DNA of 40,838 nucleotides from Thermoplasmata archaeon (lineage in GTDB: Archaea > Thermoplasmatota > Thermoplasmata > Lutacidiplasmatales > UBA184). The translations under genes and the position numbers were made by a program. The notes under the pieces are model-generated. The model had not been told where the DNA came from. It was given only the letters and a program-made list of their open reading frames with translations, and did no database searches. The stretch is from contig JAKIWD010000004.1 in the NCBI GenBank assembly GCA_022750205.1, positions 1 through 40,838 of the forward strand, read 5' to 3'. Shown in pieces: positions 1 to 7,355 of this stretch. Within the stretch, counting starts at the first letter, position 1, and every line of letters begins with the position of its first letter.

Positions 1-102
1 ACCAACCCCCACCAATTCTCATTGAAGTCGCTCAAGTACGACCAGATTTCAGCGCTCTATGGACCGACTCGTGACGAAACCCTCCGGAGAGCTCCAGCGT
101 GA
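1..102 (+). CDS. 3' end of an unidentified upstream gene (partial)
   Basis: The first frame is open from base 1 to a TGA at 100-102 and encodes 33 residues, ending in a basic tail (DETLRRAPA). The stop overlaps the GTG start of the following glycosyltransferase in a four-base GTGA overlap, a common arrangement for translationally coupled genes, which is the main reason to believe this frame. Too little remains to assign a family. Given what follows, a polysaccharide-cluster gene is plausible, but that is inference. The third frame is also open up to base 74, so the assignment is not certain. Confidence 0.5.
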   Translation, partial: TNPHQFSLKSLKYDQISALYGPTRDETLRRAPA

Positions 103-1079
103 AGCTACCCTCTCGGGCCACCCGAATCACCGGCGGGGTCGTGGCCTATCGGGACGCCGACCGGATGGGTCGAGCGATCGATTCGCTGACCTCGCAGCGA
201 TTGCCGCCCGGATTCTCCTGGGGAACGATCTGGCTGGTGGTCAGTCCGAGCACCGACGCCACGGCCGAGATCGCGCAAGAGCGCGCTCGCCGTGACCCTC
301 GTATCCAAGTCGTGCTCGAAGCCGAGCGACGTGGAAAAGCCGCTGCGCTCGCTGAGGTCTTGAGCCGGGCCGACACCGACTACATAGTGCTGCTCAATGG
401 GGACGCTTGGGCGGAACCGGAGGCGGTGGCCATGTTGCTCCGAGAGGTTCGCGACGCTTCGCAGCGATTTGCGGTGATGGCGCGGCCGGTGCCCGACGCT
501 CGCCGGTCATCCGCCTTAGACTCGATGATCGACCTGCTCTGGGAGGTCCACCACGACTTCCACCTTGCGACGCTCGGTTCGGGGGAGGGCACTCACCTGT
601 CGGACGAGATGATGCTGGTCCCCGGGCGCGACCCGCCACCGCTGCACGCTGGGATCATCACGGACGGCCCTTTCATTGGTGACTGGGTCCGTTCCGGCGG
701 TGGTTGCCTGGCGTACGCCTCTGAAGCGCGGGTGCACATCGCTGTACCGGCGACGCTTCGGGAGCATCTCGTGCAGCGGCTGCGTATTCACCGCGGACAC
801 CGCCAGGTCGCCCGCCTGACCGGGCAGCACCCATCCACGCTCCCGAGACGCGCGCTCGAGGATCCCAGAGCTGCGTTCAGCATGCTCTCCCGGCGGGCCC
901 AACGAACCGCCCACGGCGGCCGCCTCATGATCGCGTTGATCGCAACCGAGCTGCTCGCCGCGGGCCTTGCGGGGTGGTCGATCCTTACGAGGCGCTCGGA
1001 GCCCACGTTATGGGAGAGGATCGAGGGCAAGCCGTGGGAACGACCGTCCCCTGGGCAGCGTGAAGAGCCCGCGGTATAG
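99..1079 (+). CDS. Family 2-like glycosyltransferase
   Basis: Predicted 326-residue GT-A-fold glycosyltransferase that would transfer a sugar from an activated donor to a lipid- or protein-linked acceptor at the inner face of the membrane. The N-terminus reads as a GT2 start (ITGGVVAYRDADRMGRAIDSL), followed by the WLVVSPSTDATAEIA strand-helix and a donor/metal-site region YIVLLNGDAW where GT2 enzymes carry the DxD-like motif. A hydrophobic segment near residues 270-290 (MIALIATELLAAGLAGWSIL) could hold it at the membrane. It starts at GTG in a GTGA overlap with the upstream stop, with GGAG about ten bases before. It is a paralogue of the gene at 10503-11477: both have the same layout and the same C-terminal LWE-x-[IV]-EG tail. 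Donor and acceptor are unknown. Confidence 0.8.
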   Translation: MKLPSRATRITGGVVAYRDADRMGRAIDSLTSQRLPPGFSWGTIWLVVSPSTDATAEIAQERARRDPRIQVVLEAERRGKAAALAEVLSRADTDYIVLLNGDAWAEPEAVAMLLREVRDASQRFAVMARPVPDARRSSALDSMIDLLWEVHHDFHLATLGSGEGTHLSDEMMLVPGRDPPPLHAGIITDGPFIGDWVRSGGGCLAYASEARVHIAVPATLREHLVQRLRIHRGHRQVARLTGQHPSTLPRRALEDPRAAFSMLSRRAQRTAHGGRLMIALIATELLAAGLAGWSILTRRSEPTLWERIEGKPWERPSPGQREEPAV

Positions 1080-1092
1080 TTCGTCGCTCGGG

Positions 1093-3252
1093 ATGGTTTC
1101 GCTGGACGCGGCCGACTCCGAGGAGGTAGCGCGGGGGCCCGAGCCTAGGCTACCGCCAAGCGCGTGGAGGTGGCCCCGACAGTTCACGCCCGTCATCCTA
1201 CTGCTGATATCGGCGACCCTCGCCGCATTCGTCTACTTCCTCGTGTCCGAGCTTCGATGGTGGGAGTTCCAGACTGCGACATGGGACCTGGGCATCTATC
1301 AGCAGGCGCTCTGGTCGACCTCCCACGGCCGTCCATTCTACGAATCGGCCGACTACGAGACTGGCGGCTTCTCGACCTTCCTACAAGTGCACAGCGCGTT
1401 CACCCTCTATGCGATTGTCCCGCTCTACGCCGCATTCCCATCCCCGTCCACCCTCTTCGCCGTTCAATCGGCCGTTGTCGCGGCCGCGTGTATCCCGCTC
1501 TACTATTTTGCCAACGCCATCACCTCAAACGCGCGGCGCTCACTTCTTGCGGCGCTCCTGTATCTGGCCAGCTCTGCGACGATCAGTTCCGTGCTCTACG
1601 ACTTCCACGTAGAGGCGTTCGTCCCTCTCGTCTACTTCTCCTTCCTCTACTGCTTCGAGACCCGACGGTACCTCGCCAGCGGCGCGGTGGCGCTCGTTGG
1701 ATTCGCCACCATGGAAGTGGTCCCAGCACTTCTCGCCGGGGTCGCCCTCTGCTACGGAATCCCCGAACTCATCACGCTCCTGCGGCGGCTGCGAAACACG
1801 CGAGGAGCGTGGTTCACCCCCTTGCTAGAGTGGCCACGAACTTCGGCCCTTCGGTTTCTAGCCTCGATCTCGCTGCTTGTAGCGTCGGTGGCGGGGTACC
1901 TCGTTCTCCTCGAAATTCGAGAAGTATGGCTCGCGGGATGGCTTGGGGTCTCGAGCTTTCCACCGAGCGCGGTGATGGGAGGATACACCATTGGCGCGAG
2001 CCCTTCGACGCTCGGGCTGTCTCTGAGCAACCTCGGCGTAGGTCTCGGGTGGAAGCTCGAGTACTGGGTTCTCCTCTTGTCGCTCGTGGCATTCTTGCCC
2101 CTGCTGTCTCCTCGATCCCTCGCGCTCACCCTCCCGTGGTTTTCCTTCACCATGCTCAGCGCGGATCTCAATTTGACTGAAATCGGGTGGCAGTACGGGT
2201 TTCTCGCGGGTCCTCCCCTTATCGCAGGACTTGTCTTCGCCCTGCCCCGATTAGATCGAATAGACTGGCGGCAATTTGTTCGCCGAAAGCTCCGCGGAAA
2301 TCGCCAGCTCGTGGGCCGGCCTTCGGGTTGGAGTCGACGTGCTGCTGGAGCAGGGTGGCTGGTGCCTGCTAGCCTCCTTCTGGTGACGAATCTCGCAATC
2401 TCCCCACTCGGGCCAGGGCTGCTCGGGTTGCCCGACGGGAACGGGTACCGGTGGTCGTATCCTGCGCCGCCCGGATTCGCAGCTGCGGTGCAGCTTGCCG
2501 GCCTGATACCCGCGGGGTCCGCGATCTTGGCGAGCGACGACCTGTTTCCGTTGGTCGCCAACGACCTCAACGCGTACTCCCTTCACTGGGATTACGACCC
2601 GACGCTAGTGCTGCCCTTCAACGCCACCAGCCCGCCAACATATGTGTTCCTCGCTCAGAATCGCCTATACGCGGTTCCACCCTGGCTAGAGTCAGAACTC
2701 TACAATTCCACCATCTTTGGCCTTCGAGGGGAAGTGTGGAGCACACCCGCGGGGGCCGTCCTCCTGTTCGAATCCGGCTACCGAGGGCCCCCGGTGGCGC
2801 TGGCAGTCCCCCAGACGCGGACGATGGTGATCGATCCGTCGGAGCTCAGTCTCGGGCCAGCAGGCTACGAAGCACCCGACCCGGTGAGCCCGACCGGCGT
2901 CGCCGTGTCCTCGGCCGCGGGAAGCCTCGGTCTCATCGCCCAGAGCGCGGGGTATGTCATCGCGGGAGGTACCTACCTCTTGAACCTCTACCTCCACACT
3001 TGGACCAACTCTTCGGCTTCCCCCTCTCCGACGACCGACGCGTTGACGGTTGACGCGAACGCATTCGGGCAGAGTCTCTTGTTCGAGACTAGTGTCCCAT
3101 ACGGCCCGTTTTCGGGGGCGGGTTACGCCGCGTTCAATCTGACGCTTACCTTGCCGGAGCTGTCGCTCGAGGTGGTCTACCGATTCTACGCCGCGGGGGC
3201 GAACCTCGGTGTCTCCCTCGCGGAGATCCGTCTCACTCCCACAGCTGGATAA
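1093..3252 (+). CDS. DUF2079 family GT-C-type membrane protein
   Basis: Large polytopic membrane protein (719 residues) of the DUF2079 family, related by topology to GT-C glycosyltransferases that use lipid-linked sugars outside the membrane. After a first span (TPVILLLISATLAAFVYFLV) comes the family signature: WDLGIYQQALWSTSHGRPFY, then LQVHSAFTLYAIVPLYAAFPSP. D in WDLGIY is the usual candidate catalytic acid. Further spans run to about residue 480 and are followed by a soluble C-terminal domain of roughly 220 residues with NSS/NLT sequons, probably extracytoplasmic. The frame is open upstream to 967, but that extension overlaps the previous gene and is arginine-rich, so ATG 1093, 13 bases after the upstream stop, is preferred; GTG 1060 is an alternative. 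Enzyme activity is inferred, not demonstrated for the family. Confidence 0.82.
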   Translation: MVSLDAADSEEVARGPEPRLPPSAWRWPRQFTPVILLLISATLAAFVYFLVSELRWWEFQTATWDLGIYQQALWSTSHGRPFYESADYETGGFSTFLQVHSAFTLYAIVPLYAAFPSPSTLFAVQSAVVAAACIPLYYFANAITSNARRSLLAALLYLASSATISSVLYDFHVEAFVPLVYFSFLYCFETRRYLASGAVALVGFATMEVVPALLAGVALCYGIPELITLLRRLRNTRGAWFTPLLEWPRTSALRFLASISLLVASVAGYLVLLEIREVWLAGWLGVSSFPPSAVMGGYTIGASPSTLGLSLSNLGVGLGWKLEYWVLLLSLVAFLPLLSPRSLALTLPWFSFTMLSADLNLTEIGWQYGFLAGPPLIAGLVFALPRLDRIDWRQFVRRKLRGNRQLVGRPSGWSRRAAGAGWLVPASLLLVTNLAISPLGPGLLGLPDGNGYRWSYPAPPGFAAAVQLAGLIPAGSAILASDDLFPLVANDLNAYSLHWDYDPTLVLPFNATSPPTYVFLAQNRLYAVPPWLESELYNSTIFGLRGEVWSTPAGAVLLFESGYRGPPVALAVPQTRTMVIDPSELSLGPAGYEAPDPVSPTGVAVSSAAGSLGLIAQSAGYVIAGGTYLLNLYLHTWTNSSASPSPTTDALTVDANAFGQSLLFETSVPYGPFSGAGYAAFNLTLTLPELSLEVVYRFYAAGANLGVSLAEIRLTPTAG

Positions 3253-3342
3253 ATTGACCGTTCGCCGGGCCCGAGCGATTTTCCAACTCGGCCACCCCTG
3301 AAGACGAGCGACGCGGTGCTTCCCCCCACATAGAGGTCCAGA

Positions 3343-3448
3343 TGAGAGAGCGGTTGTCGCCGCTCGGAACCGCCCGTCTCTCAACCGGCCCGAATCTTCG
3401 CGACGGAAGCGGGCCGGTTGGCAGTGGTGCGTGCGGAGCTTCCCGCAC
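3343..3448. other. Nested hairpins in a convergent gap (terminator or structured RNA)
   Basis: Three inverted repeats lie side by side between two converging stops (3252 and 3458). Hairpin 1: TGAGAGAGCGGTT (3343-3355) pairs with AACCGC (3368-3373) and TCTCTCA (3377-3383) around a three-base bulge. Hairpin 2: CAACCGGCCCG (3382-3392) pairs perfectly with CGGGCCGGTTG (3410-3420), with an inner CTTC/GAAG stem (3396-3399 with 3406-3409). Hairpin 3: GTGCGG (3431-3436) with CCGCAC (3443-3448). The structure is symmetric, so it could act on transcripts from either side. Either a bidirectional termination/3'-end protection element or an independent small RNA is possible; no known RNA family was recognised. 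Confidence 0.4.
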
Positions 3449-3457
3449 GGGCCTCAA

Positions 3458-4618
3458 TCATGGGGGAGGAATTTCATTGAGTGGTAAGTTGGCATCATAG
3501 CTCCACAGTGGGATGCCTTCCGCGGTGCACGCGGCGATGAGGGCACTCGGCGTGCCCGGGGGAATCGGCAAGTAAAGAGTGGCCGCTCCGTCGGGTGGTA
3601 CGTCGACCGTCGCCTCGGCTGCGGCCCCCGTCGAGGGTGTGTACCCAAGGGTCAACAACTGCGCGATGTCGACGCTGAGAGATAGGCCCCCAAGGGGAGT
3701 ATACTGCCCGGTGGGCGACCAGACGGCGTTCCCGAAATAGAAAACGCGGCCCGAGCCCAATGGTACGTAGGCCAGTGAGGTGCGAGCTCCGGTCCCCGAG
3801 GGCCCCGGCGGCGACTGGAAGCCGAGGGGTACGCCTCCATGTAGCTCCAACTCCGTCACATTCGCCCCGTAAAGTGAACCGTTGTACGTGATCCCGAGGG
3901 CACCAGTTAGGGCCGAGGGTAACGATCCAAGAGGAGGGCCACCGACGGGCTCGCCGGGCACTGACGTGCTATTGGCGGGATCCGTCAGAGGGAAACCCAC
4001 CAAATCCATCTGACCTTCCCACCCCAGCCCGCCGGGGCAACAGCCTCGCTGGGTCGATCCGGGCAACGCCTGGAAGAATCCGATGGGACCCCCAGCCCAG
4101 ATGAGAGTCCCTCCGTTGTGGATCCACTGTGCGAGCAGGGAGGAGTTGTGGGAAAGGAGCGAGTCCGGAATCACGCCATATTCCGCCACGACAAGGGTCG
4201 CTCTTGGATTGGCGAGCAGCGTTTGGCCGAGAGCCATGGCGTCAACGGCCACGACTCGCGCGGTGGATCCCTGCTCCTCGAGGAGAGTCGTCACGCGCTG
4301 GTCAAGCGCCAATACGTCCCCGTACGACCCGAAAACTGCCGGGTACGCCGGGTCCACGAGCAGAAACGCCGGACCCCCGCTCCGGTTGAGCGTTCCGGGT
4401 AGGATCCCGACATGTACGGCGATGGGGAATGGGCGACTCGACGAAAGGACGATCGCGAGTGAATCATTGCCCGTGGGCGACATCGATAGGGAGATCGCCA
4501 GTGGCGACTCGTGGACCGAGAACCAACCCACCGCGGACTCAACGAGCAAAGCGGCGACGAAAATCGCGAGGACCCCGGTGGCCCACGCGAAGGTTCTTCC
4601 CGGTCTACGCGCCGCCAT
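3458..4618 (-). CDS. Membrane-anchored surface protein, second copy of a duplicated pair
   Basis: 386-residue protein with an N-terminal span (TFAWATGVLAIFVAALLVESAVG) and an extracytoplasmic body with several sequons (NRS, NSS, NST, NGS, NVT). The middle has the look of a class I amidotransferase-like (DUF4350/ThuA-type) fold: FLLVDPAYPAVFGSYGDVLA, TLVVAEYGVIPDS, then GGTLIWAGGPIGFF. No catalytic Cys-His pair is evident, so an enzymatic role is doubtful. It is a paralogue of 6111-7355, sharing LVDPAYPA, GGTL[IV]WAGGP and GQ[ML]DL[VA]GFPLTDxA. ATG 4618 lies 14 bases inside the preceding GT-C gene, which indicates coupled expression; the frame is open further upstream to 4711, but that part is an arginine-rich shadow. 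Function unknown; probably a partner of the adjacent membrane transferase. Confidence 0.72.
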   Translation of the reverse strand: MAARRPGRTFAWATGVLAIFVAALLVESAVGWFSVHESPLAISLSMSPTGNDSLAIVLSSSRPFPIAVHVGILPGTLNRSGGPAFLLVDPAYPAVFGSYGDVLALDQRVTTLLEEQGSTARVVAVDAMALGQTLLANPRATLVVAEYGVIPDSLLSHNSSLLAQWIHNGGTLIWAGGPIGFFQALPGSTQRGCCPGGLGWEGQMDLVGFPLTDPANSTSVPGEPVGGPPLGSLPSALTGALGITYNGSLYGANVTELELHGGVPLGFQSPPGPSGTGARTSLAYVPLGSGRVFYFGNAVWSPTGQYTPLGGLSLSVDIAQLLTLGYTPSTGAAAEATVDVPPDGAATLYLPIPPGTPSALIAACTAEGIPLWSYDANLPLNEIPPP

Positions 4619-6110
4619 TTCCGCTCCAATTTCGCCGGAGACGCTGCCACGCCGGGCGGAGGAAGAGCCGGAGGGACGCCGACGCGCCAAGGTACAGCAC
4701 CGTCGAGCCACCCACCAGGCCGGAGATCAGCCAAATGGCGCCTCGAAGCCCTGGCACCTCGACGTAAGCGATCGCAACGTGGTTCACCCAAGAGACCGTC
4801 GGAGCTCCCAACATCCATGCGAGAGGGTAGAACATGCCAAACGGGGTAAGAAATGACCAGTACATTGCGATCCCAGCAGCGGTGAGCACGGCGAAACTTG
4901 TCTTGACCGCCCGGTTTGAGAAGAGCGGTGCGGCGACGAGAAGGAGTGGTAAGAGGCCGACCACATTCTCCGGCTGCGGGGCGGAGTCGGATACAAAGAT
5001 CGCCACACCGCCGATCAAACACGCGACCGCCAGCGCTGTTGTCCGGTCCGCAACGCTTACCGCCGTTCCATGAAGGCGCACGTAGACCCCGACCGTGGCG
5101 CCGATGACTGCGATCACCGCGAGCGATCGCAACACTCCGAAGGCAATCATCGAATCGGAAGCGGTCGTTGTCAACGTCGCATACACCCCCGCGGCCCGTG
5201 GAGATGCGGCATTGAACACAGCCAGAACACTGATCCCTCCGTAAGTGGGGCTCCCGGCCTTTGCCAACAGTGCTGCGGCGGTCTGGGGGAGGATGTAGAG
5301 GAACGGCACGACGCTTACGCCGAGCCCGATCACCCACCTCCCGAGGTTTTTCAAGCGCCCCCGCTCGGGTACCGAGCCGGTCGGAATGGAAGCCATCAAC
5401 GCCGCCGCGAAGAGGGGGAGAAAAACCAGCGGGTAGCCTTTGGCAAACACCGCGACACCGAGGGCTAGGCCCGCAGCCATCCATCGTTGGTGCGCGCTTA
5501 GGACGACGGCATAGAGAACGAAGAACACCGCGAGGGTATCGACTTCGCCGTGGACGCTCGACGCCCAGATGACCAAGGGATTCAGGAACCAGGCCGCCAC
5601 GACCCACTCCCCACTTCCGGGTCCTGAGCGCTCTCGGACGACGCGTAAGAGGAGAAGGGCAACACCGAAGTCGGACGCGATCAGCGGCAGCTTCCACGCC
5701 AGAAGAGCTGCGCTGGTCGGGAAGACCGCCGCGTCTACCCCCGTGGCTACGGCGACCGGCGCGATAGCCGGCACCGAAATCAAGAGAGATTGAGGGCCGC
5801 TCAAAAGGGTGATCAACGCGACGAACGGCTCGGCGAGATATGGAGCGAGGGGGGGATTGAACCATGTGGTTGAGGCGTACGGGTTGCCGGAGTACACCAC
5901 CGACACCGAGCTCAGGACGAACCCGGGAGTGTCCACTGCCCATGAGCTCAGTGGGGCAATGATAAGGCGGACCGCGAGCCCGATCAGGAAAATCCATCGT
6001 AGCCGTCTGTTTTGGGGAGCGCGAACCGCCCGACACGCCCAGCGAACGCCCCGGACAAACTCCTGCCTGAACCGATCGAATACGGCGGTGCCCCGAGCGA
6101 CCTCGGTCAA
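4605..6110 (-). CDS. GT-C-like polytopic glycosyltransferase, second copy of a duplicated pair
   Basis: 501-residue multi-span membrane protein resembling GT-C mannosyltransferases (GT87/DUF2029 or PIG-M type), which transfer sugar from polyprenyl-phosphate donors outside the membrane. Visible landmarks: first span FLIGLAVRLIIAPLSSW followed by an acidic residue (AVDTPGF), a TTWFNPPLAPYL loop, AAWFLNPLVIWASSVHGEVDTLAVFF, and AAGLALGVAVFAKGYPLVFLPLFA, the pattern typical of this superfamily. It is a paralogue of 7333-8892. The predicted start is TTG 6108-6110, directly abutting the TAG of the upstream gene with no spacer, so translation probably relies on coupling; its own stop overlaps the downstream gene by 14 bases. 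Donor and acceptor cannot be read from the sequence. Confidence 0.78.
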   Translation of the reverse strand: MTEVARGTAVFDRFRQEFVRGVRWACRAVRAPQNRRLRWIFLIGLAVRLIIAPLSSWAVDTPGFVLSSVSVVYSGNPYASTTWFNPPLAPYLAEPFVALITLLSGPQSLLISVPAIAPVAVATGVDAAVFPTSAALLAWKLPLIASDFGVALLLLRVVRERSGPGSGEWVVAAWFLNPLVIWASSVHGEVDTLAVFFVLYAVVLSAHQRWMAAGLALGVAVFAKGYPLVFLPLFAAALMASIPTGSVPERGRLKNLGRWVIGLGVSVVPFLYILPQTAAALLAKAGSPTYGGISVLAVFNAASPRAAGVYATLTTTASDSMIAFGVLRSLAVIAVIGATVGVYVRLHGTAVSVADRTTALAVACLIGGVAIFVSDSAPQPENVVGLLPLLLVAAPLFSNRAVKTSFAVLTAAGIAMYWSFLTPFGMFYPLAWMLGAPTVSWVNHVAIAYVEVPGLRGAIWLISGLVGGSTVLYLGASASLRLFLRPAWQRLRRNWSGNGGA

Positions 6111-7355
6111 CTACGCATCCCCGATCGGCGCTTCGTCGGCCACGCGAGGTACGGCGCCCACGAAGGGCAAGGGAGGAGAACCGATGGATTCTCCCCAGAG
6201 CGCGAACGTCGTCCAATCCACCCCGCAGCGGACGAGGACCGCCACTCCACCGGTGTAGTTCGCCAGCGACAGGGACTTGACGATCGACTCCCCCGGACCG
6301 AGCTGCACATCCTGCGAGGTGGACGGCCCTGATACGGGTGTAAAGCCGAGCCCAATCAACTCGGCCATGTCCGAGGCAACGTCCAACGTCCCGCCGGTTA
6401 TCCAGCCATTAGCGAAAGGGACGTAGGATTGGTAGGATGAGAGGTCCGCGCCGCCGAAGTAATAGATTCCCCCTTCGCCGACCGGGAGGAAACAGATCGA
6501 CGTTCGAGGCGACACACCGGCCGGTCCTGGCGACGCGGCGATCGTCCCTAGCACTACTCCTGCGTGAGCCACGACCTCCGACACGTTCGCGCCGTCCGCC
6601 GTTCCCGGATACTGCAGATCGAGGGCGCCCCCGAGCGACGATTGATTCGTTCCGAGAAGCGGAGGGGAGGGCGTCGTGGTGGCGGTCCCCCGCGGGGCGA
6701 GACGAGCAACGTCGGTGAGTGGGAATCCAGCGAGATCCAGCTGCCCTGCCCACGCTGGGCTGTCGTAGTGGAAACCAGAGGGGACTGTCGGGTGGCCGGC
6801 ACTGAAGCCGAGCGGGCCCCCTGCCCACACCAGGGTACCCCCGCCCCGGATCCAGTTGCTAAGTGTATGCGAGACCGCCGACAATATGGAATCCGGCGCG
6901 GGGGTACCGACTATCACAAGCACGGCGTTAGGGTCCTGCTGTAGGACCCCCGGGACATCGCTCCCCCTGACGGAGTAGACCGGTATGGAGGACCCCATCA
7001 GTTGCAGCGTCGCTTGGATCCGTAGTGGAATCACGGACAAATCGCTGTAATCCGAGTACAGCGCCGGGTATGCTGGGTCAAGGAGAACGAACACACCCGA
7101 AGCACCCCTCGCACCCCCGGAGGCGACTGCGGCAAGGTGCGCTGTTAGGGTCAAGCTTCTTGAATTGACGGTGAACGTGTCCGACAGACCCGTTGTGCCG
7201 GATAACGACTCCGACACCGAGACGGTGAGAGGGGGCCCCGCCTGCTGTATTCCAATCCCGAGGAGACCCTCGCACAGCAATACGCCAACCACGGCGAGAA
7301 CGAGCGCCGCACCCGGTACCGCCGATTGGGGCCTACCTACGGACGAGACGGCCAA
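6111..7355 (-). CDS. Membrane-anchored surface protein, first copy of a duplicated pair
   Basis: 414-residue protein with an N-terminal hydrophobic segment (GAALVLAVVGVLLCEGLLGIG) and a secreted body rich in Ser, Thr and Gly. The core matches its paralogue at 3458-4618: VLLDPAYPALYSDYSDLS, AVLVIVGTPAPDSIL, GGTLVWAGGPLGF, GQLDLAGFPLTDVA, and a later region GGIYYFGGADLSSYQSY aligned with GRVFYFGNAVWSPTGQY. An amidotransferase-like alpha/beta fold is inferred, without an obvious catalytic triad. The only usable start after the in-frame stop is TTG 7353-7355, which overlaps the upstream GT-C gene by 23 bases. The stop (6111-6113) touches the next gene. Role unknown; the constant partnership with a GT-C protein suggests an accessory or substrate-presenting subunit. 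Confidence 0.72.
   Translation of the reverse strand: MAVSSVGRPQSAVPGAALVLAVVGVLLCEGLLGIGIQQAGPPLTVSVSESLSGTTGLSDTFTVNSRSLTLTAHLAAVASGGARGASGVFVLLDPAYPALYSDYSDLSVIPLRIQATLQLMGSSIPVYSVRGSDVPGVLQQDPNAVLVIVGTPAPDSILSAVSHTLSNWIRGGGTLVWAGGPLGFSAGHPTVPSGFHYDSPAWAGQLDLAGFPLTDVARLAPRGTATTTPSPPLLGTNQSSLGGALDLQYPGTADGANVSEVVAHAGVVLGTIAASPGPAGVSPRTSICFLPVGEGGIYYFGGADLSSYQSYVPFANGWITGGTLDVASDMAELIGLGFTPVSGPSTSQDVQLGPGESIVKSLSLANYTGGVAVLVRCGVDWTTFALWGESIGSPPLPFVGAVPRVADEAPIGDA

Noticed and set aside
4291-6216. 641-residue minus-strand frame overlapping the second GT-C gene
   Set aside because: Out of frame with the clear polytopic protein at 4605-6110 and Arg-rich throughout.
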